64,000 nucleotides of DNA from Mesorhizobium sp. (GCF_024509055.1 NZ_JANINM010000520.1:1-64000), one strand, 5' to 3'. Shown: positions 30,091-39,625, counted from the first letter of the stretch. The notes: generated from the sequence alone by a model not told the origin. Made by a program: numbers and translations.

Positions 30091-31587
30091 ATGACGCTGA
30101 ACTTCGACCCGAGGGCGAAGGCCACGACGCTCTACCATGGCGAATTCCGGCCGATGTTCATCGGCGGCAAGTGGGTCGCGGCGCAGTCCGGTCAGGAGAT
30201 GCAGGCGCTCAACCCCGCGACGGGCGAAGTGCTGGCCACCGTGCCGCGCGGTTCGGCCGCCGATATCGACGCGGCGGTGGCCGCCGCGCGCGCGGCCTTC
30301 GAGGGCCCCTGGTCGAAATTCTCGCCCTACGAGCGGCAATGCGTTCTGCTCAGGATCGCCGACCTGTTCGAGACGCATTGGGAAGAGCTCTCCGTTTCCG
30401 ACACGCTCGATATGGGGCTGCCGATCACGCGCACGCTTGCCAACCGGCGCCGCGTCATAGGCATGTTGCGCTTCTATGGCGGCATGGCGACCGCCCTGCA
30501 TGGCGAGACGATCGACAATTCCATCCCGGGCGAGATCGTGAGCTTCACGCGCCGAGAGCCGGTCGGTGTCGTCGGTGCGATCATCCCCTGGAATGCCCCG
30601 ACGGCAGCCTCGATCTGGAAGATCGGACCAGCTTTGGCCACCGGCTGCACCATCGTGCTGAAGCCCTCGGAGGATGCATCGCTGACGCCGCTCTTGATCG
30701 CGCGGCTGATGCAGGAAGCGGGCGTCCCCGACGGCGTCGTCAATATCGTGACCGGCACCGGCGCCGAGGCCGGCGCGCGGTTGGCCGAACATCCCGATGT
30801 CAACAAGATCGTCTTCACCGGCTCGACGCTCACCGGCCAGGCGATCGCGCGGGCCGGCGTGACCAATCTCAAGCGCGTTTCGCTGGAGCTCGGCGGCAAG
30901 TCGCCGATCATCGTCTGCCGCGACGCCGATATCGACAAGGCCGTGCCGGTCGCGGCGATGGCGGTGTTCGTGCATTCCGGCCAGATCTGCATTGCCGGCT
31001 CGCGCTTGTTCGTGGCGCGCGAAATCCATGACGAGTTCGTACGGCGCGTGGCCGAATTCGCCGGCGAGCTGCGCATCGGCCACGGCATCGAGGCCGAAAC
31101 CGAAATCGGGCCGCTGATCAATGCCAGGCAGGCCGGCAAGGTCGAAGGCTACATCAAGGCCGGCAGCGACGAAGGCGCCGAACTGGTTGCCGGCGGCTCG
31201 CGGCTGACGGGTGAGCTATACGACGGCGGCAACTTCATCGCGCCTACTGTCTTCGGCGCGGTGTCGGATGAGATGACGATTGCGCGGGAAGAGATTTTCG
31301 GGCCGGTGATCTCTGCTATGCCTTTCGACACGCTGGACGAGGCGGTCGCGCGGGCCAACGCCACGCCCTACGGCCTGGCGGCCGGTATCTTCACCACCAA
31401 TCTCGGCACGGCGCACAAGCTCGCCCGCCGCGTCAAGGCCGGCTCGGTCTGGGTCAACATGTACCACGCCATCGATCCGGCCGTTCCGTTCGGCGGCATG
31501 AAGATGTCGGGCTACGGGCGCGAGGGCGGTGTCGAACATCTGCACGAATATCTGGAGACGAAGGCGGTCTGGATCCAGACCGACTGA
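30091..31587 (+). CDS. Aldehyde dehydrogenase
   Basis: 498 residues. IIPWNAPT, FTGSTLTGQ, general base Glu in LELGGKSP and nucleophile Cys in FVHSGQICIAGSRL; PFGGMKMSGYGREGG at the C-terminus. AAGGAGG lies five bases before the second of two adjacent ATGs, which is taken as the start. It stands alone between the NitT/TauT operon and the AraC regulator, both plus-strand from here. An aromatic or terpenoid aldehyde substrate is plausible from the neighbouring MoaF/AraC genes but is not shown by the sequence. Confidence 0.88.
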   Translation: MTLNFDPRAKATTLYHGEFRPMFIGGKWVAAQSGQEMQALNPATGEVLATVPRGSAADIDAAVAAARAAFEGPWSKFSPYERQCVLLRIADLFETHWEELSVSDTLDMGLPITRTLANRRRVIGMLRFYGGMATALHGETIDNSIPGEIVSFTRREPVGVVGAIIPWNAPTAASIWKIGPALATGCTIVLKPSEDASLTPLLIARLMQEAGVPDGVVNIVTGTGAEAGARLAEHPDVNKIVFTGSTLTGQAIARAGVTNLKRVSLELGGKSPIIVCRDADIDKAVPVAAMAVFVHSGQICIAGSRLFVAREIHDEFVRRVAEFAGELRIGHGIEAETEIGPLINARQAGKVEGYIKAGSDEGAELVAGGSRLTGELYDGGNFIAPTVFGAVSDEMTIAREEIFGPVISAMPFDTLDEAVARANATPYGLAAGIFTTNLGTAHKLARRVKAGSVWVNMYHAIDPAVPFGGMKMSGYGREGGVEHLHEYLETKAVWIQTD

Positions 31588-31921
31588 GCGCAGACTTAAA
31601 TCCTGCCTGAACATGCGCCCGATCGCGTTGACGACAATGCGCGCGGCCGTGAGCGCCGTGAGGCCGCCAATGTCTTCGGGTGTATGGAATTCGATGAGCC
31701 TGGCGCGCCGCGGCACTCGCTCGCCGGGCCGGTCGCGGCCGGCCCTCTGTTCACAGCGCTGGCGATTGCCGCGTCCGCCCCTCACGCCCAATCGAGTGAA
31801 ATCAGCCCCCAATCCGCCGTTGCGGCAGAGATGGTTAGCATGTTAATTTCAATCCAGGTACATCGGTACGCCGTTGCGTCTCAATCCCGCATCAAGACGG
31901 GAAACGAAGATGGAGGAGACC
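31588..31921. other. 334-base gap upstream of the AraC gene
   Basis: No supported gene. A short AT-rich patch at about 31829-31865 just upstream of the regulator looks promoter-like, but I cannot assign -35/-10 boxes. Confidence 0.4.
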
Positions 31922-32869
31922 ATGCACGCCCATCATGTGAGCATCGCCGACGGCGAGGCCTTCCTGTCCGCGTCGCGGATGCTGTTCGGTCCGATTACCC
32001 AACGTTTCTCGCGCGGCGAGGCGACGTCGCTGCCGAAACTCGTCTCGGTGAACCTCGGCGCCTGCCGGCTGTCCGAGATCCGGGCGAAATCGCATCTGGT
32101 CGTCAACGACCGTGCCTTCTGGCGCAGCTTCGACCCCGACTCGATCAAGATCCTGATGCAGATCAGAGGCCGCAGCCGTTTTGAGCAACAACAGGTTGCC
32201 GTCGATCTCGGCCCTCGTGCAGCCATCATCTACGATCCGGTGCGCAGCTATTCGCTGCAGAACCTGGGCGATGTCGACCAGCTCATCCTGCAGGTGCCGC
32301 GCTCGACCTTCGGCGACGAGACGCTCGCCCGTCTCGCGGCACCGGTGCCCTTGCCCGGCCAGGACGACAGCCTGACGCATATCGTGTCCGGCCTGATGCA
32401 GATGGCCATCGGCGAGGCGCACAAGCTTGACGAAGCTGGCTGCCGTCGCGTCGGCGAGAGCCTGATCCAGCTCGTCAACGGCCTGATCCAGGCCAAGCCG
32501 GTGACGCCCGAATTCCGCCGCTCGCCGCTGGAAGCGCTACGCGAGCGCATCGTCGCCTATATCGACGCCAACCTGTCTCGGAGCAACCTTTCGGCCGAGG
32601 ACATTGCCCGCCACATGGGCTGCTCGCGCCGCTACCTGCACCGCGCCTTCGAAGGCGAAGGCATGACCCTGGAGCGCTTCGTCTGGGACCGCCGGCTGGA
32701 GCGGAGCAAGGAAGAACTGCTCTCGCCGGCGCGAACCTCGGCGTCGATATCGGAAATCGCCTTTGCCTGCGGGTTTAACTCCAGCGCGCATTTTTCACGG
32801 GCGTTCAAGAGCAAGTATGACGTAGCGCCGCGAGAATTGAGGGAGCGCTTGCGCACCGTGGTGCATTGA
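31922..32869 (+). CDS. AraC-family transcriptional regulator (FeaR-like layout)
   Basis: 315 residues. The N-terminal about 190 residues resemble the AraC_binding_2 cupin-like domain found in FeaR-type regulators. Two C-terminal helix-turn-helix motifs follow: LSAEDIARHMGCSRRYLHRAFEGEG and SISEIAFACGFNSSAHFSRAFKSKY. The start was chosen at MHAHHVS because GGAGGAG sits five bases upstream; an ATG four codons earlier overlaps that site. It converges on the liv operon end with a 54-base gap. It is likely the activator of the adjacent aldehyde dehydrogenase and/or the SDR-MoaF-liv operon. Confidence 0.88.
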   Translation: MHAHHVSIADGEAFLSASRMLFGPITQRFSRGEATSLPKLVSVNLGACRLSEIRAKSHLVVNDRAFWRSFDPDSIKILMQIRGRSRFEQQQVAVDLGPRAAIIYDPVRSYSLQNLGDVDQLILQVPRSTFGDETLARLAAPVPLPGQDDSLTHIVSGLMQMAIGEAHKLDEAGCRRVGESLIQLVNGLIQAKPVTPEFRRSPLEALRERIVAYIDANLSRSNLSAEDIARHMGCSRRYLHRAFEGEGMTLERFVWDRRLERSKEELLSPARTSASISEIAFACGFNSSAHFSRAFKSKYDVAPRELRERLRTVVH

Positions 32870-32923
32870 GGCGTGAGGCCGGTCGATCCGAAATGACCGT
32901 GTCGGGGTTCCAGGGTTCTTCAG

Positions 32924-33910
32924 TCAGCTTCTGCCGGGATTCAGGCGCTGCAACGTGCCAAGCCTGGTCAACCCCTTCGGCAGAAACAGCATCGCCAGGA
33001 TGATGGTGAGGCCCGATATCACCGGATGGTAGTCCGGCACGACGATACGGGCGAGGTCGAACACGGCGTACATCACCAGCGCGCCGAGGATGGGGCCGAG
33101 CAGCGTGCCGGTGCCGCCGACTACGGTCATCATCAGCGGCAACAGCATCCAGTCGAGGTCGAACACCGAGTCAGGCCCGACATGGAAGATGTAATAAGTG
33201 TAGAGGCTGCCGGCGACGCCGGCGATGAAGGCGCTGCCGGCAAAGGCCGCGACCTTGACCTTCAGCACGTCGATGCCGTTGGCCGAGGCCGCCATCTCAT
33301 CGTCGCGTACGGCGATCAGCGCCAGGCCGTAGCGCGAGCGCATCAGGGCGCGGATGGCCAAGGCGGTTGCGACCATCAGGGCGAGCGCGACCCAATAATG
33401 GGGGCGCAGCGTGTCGAAGCTGGAGGCCGGCGCGACGATGCCGAAGGCGCTGCCGGTGAAGTCGCCGCCATTGACGAACAGCACCTTGACGATCTCGCCG
33501 AAGCCGAGCGTGCCCAGCGCGAAATAGTCGCCGCGCAGTTTCGACAGCAGCGGCAGGCCGATGATGACCGCCGCAATCGCCGCCACAAGGCCGCCGAGCG
33601 CCATCGTCACCGGGTCGAAATAGTAGATGTTGGGATGGCTGTCATAGAGCGAGCCCCAGAGATAGTTGCCGGTCCACAATATGGCGGTGGTGTAGGCGCC
33701 GAGCCCGAAGAAGGCATGGCTGCCGAGGCTGATCTGGCCGCCATAGCCGGCGACCAGGTTCCAGCTCTGCGCCATGATGGCGTAGAGGAAGACGAAGAAC
33801 AGGAAGGAGAAATAGTAGGCGTCGACCGCGCCAGGCAGGAACGGCAGCGCGGCGAGTGCCGCAACGACGACGATGGCGATCCATTGCAAGGCTCGGCTCA
33901 TCGGTCTCAT
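32924..33910 (-). CDS. livM: Branched-chain-type ABC permease LivM
   Basis: 328 residues with about nine to ten hydrophobic segments. YGGQISLGSHAFFGLGAYTTAI and LRGDYFALGTLGFGEIVKV are LivM hallmarks. The start overlaps the livH stop by four bases. It is the last gene of the eight-gene operon that begins with the SDR gene at 39625. Confidence 0.9.
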   Translation of the reverse strand: MRPMSRALQWIAIVVVAALAALPFLPGAVDAYYFSFLFFVFLYAIMAQSWNLVAGYGGQISLGSHAFFGLGAYTTAILWTGNYLWGSLYDSHPNIYYFDPVTMALGGLVAAIAAVIIGLPLLSKLRGDYFALGTLGFGEIVKVLFVNGGDFTGSAFGIVAPASSFDTLRPHYWVALALMVATALAIRALMRSRYGLALIAVRDDEMAASANGIDVLKVKVAAFAGSAFIAGVAGSLYTYYIFHVGPDSVFDLDWMLLPLMMTVVGGTGTLLGPILGALVMYAVFDLARIVVPDYHPVISGLTIILAMLFLPKGLTRLGTLQRLNPGRS

Positions 33911-34800
33911 GCCTTCTTGTAGGGCCGGCTGAACAGGCCTTCGGGCTTGAACATCAACACCAGGAGGAAGACGCCGTAGGCAATGGCGTTCGTCCAGCCG
34001 CCCGAGATGAAGAACTGGACATAGGCTTCGATCAGGCCAAGCAGGATGCCGCCGGCAAGCGCTCCGGCGACATTGCCGATGCCGCCCAGCGCCAGCGCCA
34101 CCAGCGCCTTCAGGCTGAAGATGAAGCCGGCGAACGGGTTGAACGGGAACGTCGTGGCCACCGCGACGCCGGCCGCGCCCGCCAGCGCAATGCCGATGGC
34201 GAAGGCGATGGCGTTGACGCGGTGCGGGCTGATGCCCATCAGCGTCGCCGCGTCGATGTCCTCGGAAGCGGCGCGCACCGCCTTGCCGACCAACGTCCTG
34301 CGCAGGAACAGCACCACCAGCCCGGTGCCGGCGAGCGCGATCAGGAAGCCCATGCAGCGGGTAAACGAGGTGCGCACGCCGAGGAGCTCGATGCCGCTCG
34401 CCGTATAGGATGTCACCACGCCGGCGGTGTTGCCGCCCCAGATCACCGTCATCAGGTTCTGGACCAGGAACATCAGCCCGACGGCGATGAGCAGCGAAAC
34501 ATTTCGGTCTTCCTCGGCGGCGGCCTTGCGGAACAGGCCCTGATAGATCAGCCAGCCGACGACAAGCCCGACCGGCACGACGATCAACAGCGACAGGAAC
34601 GGGTCGATGCCGAGGCCGTAGAACAGGGCGCGGACGAAATAGGCGGCCAGGATGATCATCGCCCCCTGGGCGAGGAAGATCAGCCGCATGGTGCCGAAGA
34701 TCAGGCTCAGGCCCACCGCGGCGACGCCATACATGGCGCCGCCGAGCGCGCCGTTGAGCGAGAGCTGGAGCAGGATGTCGGGCGACGGGAGATTGACCAT
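33907..34800 (-). CDS. livH: Branched-chain-type ABC permease LivH
   Basis: 297 residues with eight or so membrane helices. SLNGALGGAMYGVAAVGLSLIFGTMRLIFLAQGAM and GISPHRVNAIAFAIG are typical LivH segments. It lies three bases after the livF stop and overlaps livM. It pairs with LivM as the inner-membrane channel. Confidence 0.9.
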   Translation of the reverse strand: MVNLPSPDILLQLSLNGALGGAMYGVAAVGLSLIFGTMRLIFLAQGAMIILAAYFVRALFYGLGIDPFLSLLIVVPVGLVVGWLIYQGLFRKAAAEEDRNVSLLIAVGLMFLVQNLMTVIWGGNTAGVVTSYTASGIELLGVRTSFTRCMGFLIALAGTGLVVLFLRRTLVGKAVRAASEDIDAATLMGISPHRVNAIAFAIGIALAGAAGVAVATTFPFNPFAGFIFSLKALVALALGGIGNVAGALAGGILLGLIEAYVQFFISGGWTNAIAYGVFLLVLMFKPEGLFSRPYKKA

Positions 34801-34803
34801 CTT

Positions 34804-35526
34804 CTACTCCAAGACGCCCATATAGGCTTTCTGGATTTCGGGATCGGCGATGAGATCGGCGCCCGTGCCTTGCATGGCAAGCGAGCCCGTCTGCAGCACG
34901 AAGGCGTAGTCGGCGACCTTCAGCGCCTGGTGGATGTTCTGCTCGACCAGAAGGATGGTGACGCCCTGGCCGTGCAGAGTCTGGATCAGCGAAAACATCT
35001 GCTGCACGACGAGCGGACTGAGCCCCAGCGAAGGTTCATCGAGGATCAGCAGCGACGGCTCCGACATGGTGGCTCTAGCGATGGCCAGCATCTGCTGCTC
35101 GCCGCCGGAGAGCGAGCCGGCCTTCTGATGCGCTCGTTCCTTGAGCCGCGGAAACAGCGTGTAGGCCTTGTCCAGCAGCTCCTTCGTGCGCGGCCGTGCC
35201 TTGGGCTGGAAGGCGCCGAGCTCGAGATTCTCCAGCACCGTCATCTGGCGGAACAGGCCGCGCCCCTCGGGCACATGGGCGATGCCCATGCGGGCGATCT
35301 CCTGTGGCGCCTTGCCGACTAGCGACTGGCCGAGCAGGCGAATGTCACCGCGCTTCGGCTTGAGCAGCCCGGACACGGTTCTGAGCAGCGTCGTCTTGCC
35401 GGCGCCGTTGGCGCCGACGAGCGCGACGATGGTGCCGGAATCGACATGGAGCGAGACGCCCCACAGCGCACCGACGTCGCCGTAAGCGACTTCGAGATCG
35501 CTTACTTCAAGCAGCCGGTTCGCCAA
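34804..35526 (-). CDS. livF: Branched-chain-type ABC ATPase LivF
   Basis: 240 residues. Walker A GANGAGKTTLL, signature LSGGEQQMLAIARA, Walker B LLILDEPSLGLSP and HVPEGRGLF, a LivF mark. I place the start at a TTG (LANRLLEVSD) with GAGG six bases upstream, overlapping the end of livG by 20 bases. The longer open frame upstream has an Arg-rich N-terminus unlike LivF and is rejected. Confidence 0.85.
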   Translation of the reverse strand: MANRLLEVSDLEVAYGDVGALWGVSLHVDSGTIVALVGANGAGKTTLLRTVSGLLKPKRGDIRLLGQSLVGKAPQEIARMGIAHVPEGRGLFRQMTVLENLELGAFQPKARPRTKELLDKAYTLFPRLKERAHQKAGSLSGGEQQMLAIARATMSEPSLLILDEPSLGLSPLVVQQMFSLIQTLHGQGVTILLVEQNIHQALKVADYAFVLQTGSLAMQGTGADLIADPEIQKAYMGVLE

Positions 35527-36244
35527 GATAGGCCTCGATGACTTTGCGGTTTTGCGTGACCTCGCGCGGCGTGCCGTCCGCGATCTTCTCGCCATGGTCG
35601 AGCACGATCACGCGGCTGCACACTTTCATGATGGCGTCGACCTTGTGCTCGACCCACAGCATCGAGATGCCGCGTTCGGCGCGCACCCGGCGGATGACGT
35701 CGACCATGCGCTGGATCTCAGTCGGGTTGAGACCGGCCATGGGTTCGTCGAGCAGGAGCAGCGCCGGATTGGAGGCGATAGCCCGCGCGATCTCCAGCAT
35801 GCGGCGGTCGGAGAGCGTCATGTGCGCGGTGCGCATGTCGCGCCTTGCCGTGAGGCCGACCAGTTCCAGAGCGGCGTTGGCCGCCTCGGCCGCGTGCTTG
35901 ACGCGGCCCCCTGCCCCATAGACGGCGCCAACCATGACGTTCTCGAAGGCGGTCATCGTCAGGAAGGTACGCACGAGTTGGAACGTTCTGGCGACGCCGA
36001 GCCGCGAGATGCGATGCGGCGCTATGCCGGTGATGTCCTGGCCATGGAACAACACCTTTCCTTCGGTCGGGGCATAGATGGCGGTGATGACATTGAACAG
36101 CGTCGATTTGCCGGCCCCGTTCGGACCTATCAGGCCGATCAACTCGTTGGCCCCAACCGCGATGTCGATGTTGTTGAGGACGACAAGGCCGCCAAAGCGC
36201 TTCTTGACTGCTTCGAGCCGCAACAAGGTCTTGTCAGCCAGCAT
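35507..36244 (-). CDS. livG: Branched-chain-type ABC ATPase LivG
   Basis: 245 residues. Walker A GPNGAGKSTLFNVI, signature MTLSDRRMLEIARAIA (weakened C-loop, usual in LivG), Walker B LLLLDEPMAGLNPTE and C-terminal VIEAYLGE. The start is the ATG at MLADKTLL, where the ABC domain begins. It follows the binding-protein gene after a 76-base gap with a GC-rich hairpin. Confidence 0.88.
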   Translation of the reverse strand: MLADKTLLRLEAVKKRFGGLVVLNNIDIAVGANELIGLIGPNGAGKSTLFNVITAIYAPTEGKVLFHGQDITGIAPHRISRLGVARTFQLVRTFLTMTAFENVMVGAVYGAGGRVKHAAEAANAALELVGLTARRDMRTAHMTLSDRRMLEIARAIASNPALLLLDEPMAGLNPTEIQRMVDVIRRVRAERGISMLWVEHKVDAIMKVCSRVIVLDHGEKIADGTPREVTQNRKVIEAYLGEPAA

Positions 36245-36273
36245 GCTGCTTTCATCTCTCCGGATAGGATATC

Positions 36274-36301
36274 GGGGCGGTCGCACCGCGGCGCCCGCCC
36301 C
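36274..36301 (-). other. GC-rich intercistronic hairpin between binding protein and livG
   Basis: Arms GGGGCGG and CCGCCCC (36295-36301 and 36274-36280) with a 14-base GC-rich loop and no T-run. It is probably an mRNA-stabilising structure at the 3' end of the binding-protein message rather than a terminator. Confidence 0.4.
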
Positions 36302-36320
36302 GCCCGCCGCTGCTATTCGT

Positions 36321-37529
36321 TTAGCGCTTGTCCCAGGCAGGAGCCGGCTTGAAGGTCCAGTTGCCGTTCGGGTAGATCAACTGGTGCTTGCCCTGCCACC
36401 ATTGCGTGGCAACGCTCGGGATCAGCGCGAAACCGGTGTTGTCGAACTTCAGGTCGCCGACCACTGTGTCCTTGAATTCCTGGCCAAAGATCGCGTCATG
36501 GATTGCCGATGCATCGGTGCTGCCGGCCTTCTCGATGGCCTGCGCCAGCACCTGCGCGTTGGCGTAGAAGGCGCCGACGGTGACGGAGTCTTTCTTGAAC
36601 TCGGCCTCGTAGCGGTCGCCCAGTTCCTTGGCGCCCTTGTAGGGGTAGCTCGCCGACCAGAAGCCGTCGGTGAGGATGTAGTCGGAGTCCGCGCCGAGCG
36701 CTTCGTGGAACTCGCCGGTCCAGGTGCCTTTCCAGCCGTGCAGGTACGGCACGGAGAAGCCGAGCTCCTTCATCTGCCTGAGCAACGTGACGGTGTCGGC
36801 CGGCGAGCCGAAGACCAGCATCGCGTCCACGTCGGCCGCCTTGAGCTTCGTGATCAGCGCTGAATAGTCCGTGGCGCCGATCGCCCACGGATCGTCGACG
36901 GCGAAGGTATAGCCGTATTTCTTAGCCGCCGCCTCGAAGGCGCCGCCAAAGCCCTTGCCGTCAGGCGAGTCTTCGGAGACCAGCGCCGGATGCTTCGGCT
37001 TCTCGTTGGCCGGCAGCTTGTCCCAGATCTCGAACGGCACCTCCGCGCCGGGACCCGGATGGAAGAAGAACAGCGCCGAGTATTTCAACTTGAGAGGCTG
37101 CCACTCGAACGGAAAGGCCGTCGTGATCATGTAGAACTTCTTGTATTTCTCGGCGACGATGGCGCCGGCAATGTTCATCGGCCCGGAATGGGTCGACAGC
37201 AGCGCATCGACCTTCTGCACCTTGATCAGGTTCTCCAGCGCGGACGCCACCTTGCCTTCGGAGCTTTCGTCGTCGGCGACCACCAGCCTGACCGGCAGCT
37301 TCTTGCCGGCCGACTTCACCATGATGCCGCCGGCCTTGTTGATGTCGGCCACGGCCTGCTCGTAGGCCCATTTCTGCTCCTTGCCGTCGCCAGCCAGCGG
37401 TCCGGTCAGCGAGATCGGCGCGCCGATCACGATCTCGTCGCCCGCGGCATGGGCAACAAGCGTGCCGCCAAGCCCAAGCGCCGACGACACCAACAGCCCG
37501 GCCAGCATTCCCTTCAGACTGATTTCCAT
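36321..37529 (-). CDS. Branched-chain-type ABC substrate-binding protein
   Basis: 402 residues. Signal peptide about 1-29 (GMLAGLLVSSALGLGGTLVAHA), then IVIGAPISLTGPLAGDGKEQKWAYEQAVADIN, the standard type I periplasmic-binding (LivK-like) opening. GGAGG is six bases upstream of MEISLKG, chosen over an ATG two codons earlier. The ligand pocket cannot be read from sequence; the operon partners (SDR, MoaF, NTF2-like) suggest an aromatic or alicyclic alcohol or amine rather than leucine. Confidence 0.88.
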   Translation of the reverse strand: MEISLKGMLAGLLVSSALGLGGTLVAHAAGDEIVIGAPISLTGPLAGDGKEQKWAYEQAVADINKAGGIMVKSAGKKLPVRLVVADDESSEGKVASALENLIKVQKVDALLSTHSGPMNIAGAIVAEKYKKFYMITTAFPFEWQPLKLKYSALFFFHPGPGAEVPFEIWDKLPANEKPKHPALVSEDSPDGKGFGGAFEAAAKKYGYTFAVDDPWAIGATDYSALITKLKAADVDAMLVFGSPADTVTLLRQMKELGFSVPYLHGWKGTWTGEFHEALGADSDYILTDGFWSASYPYKGAKELGDRYEAEFKKDSVTVGAFYANAQVLAQAIEKAGSTDASAIHDAIFGQEFKDTVVGDLKFDNTGFALIPSVATQWWQGKHQLIYPNGNWTFKPAPAWDKR

Positions 37530-37599
37530 TTCCATCCTCCCAGTTTTTCTTCGGGCCGATCCTCCCGAGGCGAGGCCCGCAGGCATTCTCGCCGGCGGG

Positions 37600-37992
37600 T
37601 TAGCCCATGGCGGCCGCGACCAGCTTGGTGTCGGTGAACTGTTCGAAACTCACGGCCTTGCCGTCATGCATTTCCCAGACATGGACGACGCGCGCCGTCA
37701 TCGCCTTGCCGGTCTTCCTGTGGGTGCCGGAATAGGTGCCGATGCCGACAATGGTGGAGCCGCCATCGACCAGCTTTTCGAGCGCGAAGGTGTAGCCGTC
37801 CCAATCTTCACCGATGCGCTTGAAGACACCGGCAATGACGGCGTCGGGACCGATATAGGTGCCGGCATAGGGAAATCCGGCCATCTCGGTCCATGCGGTG
37901 GAGCCCGTGATCGGCGCCATCATCGCCGTCATATCCTTTGCGTCGGAGCCGGCGTAGTGCGCCTTGATGGCGTCGTAGTTCCTGTTGCTCAT
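37600..37992 (-). CDS. SnoaL/NTF2-like small protein
   Basis: 130 residues with the NTF2-like alternation of one helix and a curved sheet: WTEMAGFPYAGTYIGPDAVIAGVFKRI and HVWEMHDGKAVSFEQFTD. SnoaL-like proteins act as cyclases, isomerases, hydrolases or binding proteins. It is encoded 17 bases after moaF, in the same operon, so it probably acts on the same small molecule. No catalytic residue can be assigned. Confidence 0.8.
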   Translation of the reverse strand: MSNRNYDAIKAHYAGSDAKDMTAMMAPITGSTAWTEMAGFPYAGTYIGPDAVIAGVFKRIGEDWDGYTFALEKLVDGGSTIVGIGTYSGTHRKTGKAMTARVVHVWEMHDGKAVSFEQFTDTKLVAAAMG

Positions 37993-38009
37993 GATGCGGC
38001 TCCGCGCGC

Positions 38010-38810
38010 TCAGACCGGCGCCTTGCCGGGGTCGTAGGCAGTTCTGGATTTCTTCTCGATGAAGGCGCCGGCCGGCTTGTTCTCGACCTTGCCCTGGCTG
38101 GTCACGCCAAGGAATTTCCCGGTCGAGCGCATCGTGTCCCAGTTGTAGAAGAACAGCGAGGCGACCGGGATGATGAACTCGCGGAAGCCGAAGACATAAA
38201 GGTTCTCGGCGAACTTCCAGGTGGTGGCGAGATCGACGTCGCCATGGCCGCGCTGGATGCCGACGAGGTTCTGCCAGGCGTAGCGCTCGGAGCTCAGATA
38301 GATGTGCTCGTAAACGTGGTTGGGGCTGTAGGTGTAGTGCGCGGTAAGGCCGATCAGGTCGCGCGTCGGCGCCGGCTCGCTACCTGTCGGCGCGATCGAC
38401 GGGTCGCCCAGCACGCCAGCGGAGTAGACCTGCGCGACGCGCGGCTCGCCGGGCGCCTCGCTGGCTTCACGCACCCGCTCGCGCACCGACAGCACGCGCC
38501 GCGTCCCGGTGTCGACGATGAAAGCTTCATCCTCGGCAGGCCTGGTGGCGAAGATCATGTTGATGAAGAAAACGCCGCGCGCGACTTCGAGCGCTTCGTA
38601 CCAATCGGCGCCGGCATCGCTGCCTTCGCTCCAGGCCACGGTATCAGGCCCGGTGAAGGCGAGATCGATGATACGGCCGGTCTTCAGCGTGATCTTGAAG
38701 GTCTGGCCGCGTAGCGCGTCGGTCGTCGGCAGCCGGTTGGTGGCGATGCCGGCGGCGAAGTCGTCGAAGTGTTTCCAGTCGGCGGGTCGGTTCTGGTCGT
38801 TCATCGCCAT
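38010..38810 (-). CDS. moaF: MoaF-like protein
   Basis: 266 residues with the two-domain MoaF layout: an N-terminal lipocalin-like half (LRGQTFKITLKTGRIIDLAFTG) and a C-terminal half with YSPNHVYEHIYLSSERYAWQNLVGIQ. MoaF was named from the monoamine regulon of Klebsiella; despite the old name its link to molybdenum cofactor is doubtful. It lies between the SDR and NTF2-like genes with gaps of 26 and 17 bases, supporting a role in amine or aromatic metabolism. Confidence 0.82.
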   Translation of the reverse strand: MAMNDQNRPADWKHFDDFAAGIATNRLPTTDALRGQTFKITLKTGRIIDLAFTGPDTVAWSEGSDAGADWYEALEVARGVFFINMIFATRPAEDEAFIVDTGTRRVLSVRERVREASEAPGEPRVAQVYSAGVLGDPSIAPTGSEPAPTRDLIGLTAHYTYSPNHVYEHIYLSSERYAWQNLVGIQRGHGDVDLATTWKFAENLYVFGFREFIIPVASLFFYNWDTMRSTGKFLGVTSQGKVENKPAGAFIEKKSRTAYDPGKAPV

Positions 38811-38836
38811 CTCCAGTCAGTCGGCAAAAGCCCAAA

Positions 38837-39625
38837 TCAATCCACAAAAGCGAGTGTCGGCAGGTCGACGACCGTGGCGCCGCCATCGACGGTCAGGATC
38901 GAGCCGTTCATCATCGCCGCCTCGTCCGATGCAACGAAGCAGATGACGTTGGAAACCTCCTCCGGCGTCGCCGGCCGGCCGAGCGGTACATCCTTGGTGA
39001 CGAGCTTGTAGGCGTCGTCGATGGAGGTAAGCCCGTGCTTGTCGACGATCACCTGCATCTGCTCGTCGGCCATGGCTGTCGCCACCCATCCCGGGCAGAT
39101 CGTGTTGGTGCGAACTCCTTGTCGGCCATAGTCGCGCGCCAGCGATTTGCCGAAGCCGATGCAGGCATGTTTCATGGTGACGTATCCCGCCGCGGCAGGC
39201 CCGGCGAACAGGCCGGCGATCGAGGCGACGACGACGATGTTGCCCTTCCGCGCGATGAGGTCCGGCAGGCATTCGCGAGCGCAGACGAATGCGGTGTCGA
39301 GGTTGGTGCGCGTCGCCAGCGCCCAGGTCTCGTCGCTCATCGTCACCGTCGGTCCGACGCCATGGCCGCCGGCATTGGCGACGAGGATATCGACCGGGCC
39401 GATCTTCTGATGCACCTCGGCAAGCGCCGCGCGCACCGCCTTGGCGTCGGCTGCGTCGCCCTGCACCACCAGCCCGCCTATGTCCCTGGTGACGGCCTCG
39501 AGCGGCTCGCGCCGCCTGCCCATAAGCACCACCTTGGCGCCGTCGGCGGCCATGCGCCGGGCGACGGCAGCTCCTATGCCCGTGCCGCCGCCGGTGATGA
39601 AAGCCGTCTTGCCGGAAAATCTCAT
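38837..39625 (-). CDS. Short-chain dehydrogenase/reductase
   Basis: 262 residues. NAD(P)-binding TGGGTGIGAAVARRM, NAGG, catalytic Ser in VVASIAGL and the YxxxK motif in GYVTMKHACIGFGKS, then PGWVATAM. It is the first gene of the eight-gene operon with moaF and the liv importer, so transcription probably starts in the 191-base region upstream that contains the 34-bp repeat. It likely oxidises a secondary alcohol or reduces a ketone of the imported compound. Confidence 0.88.
   Translation of the reverse strand: MRFSGKTAFITGGGTGIGAAVARRMAADGAKVVLMGRRREPLEAVTRDIGGLVVQGDAADAKAVRAALAEVHQKIGPVDILVANAGGHGVGPTVTMSDETWALATRTNLDTAFVCARECLPDLIARKGNIVVVASIAGLFAGPAAAGYVTMKHACIGFGKSLARDYGRQGVRTNTICPGWVATAMADEQMQVIVDKHGLTSIDDAYKLVTKDVPLGRPATPEEVSNVICFVASDEAAMMNGSILTVDGGATVVDLPTLAFVD

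Noticed and set aside
33856..35322. 488-residue plus-strand frame over the liv genes
   Set aside because: Gln/Glu/Arg/His-rich shadow of LivH and LivF, with no motif.
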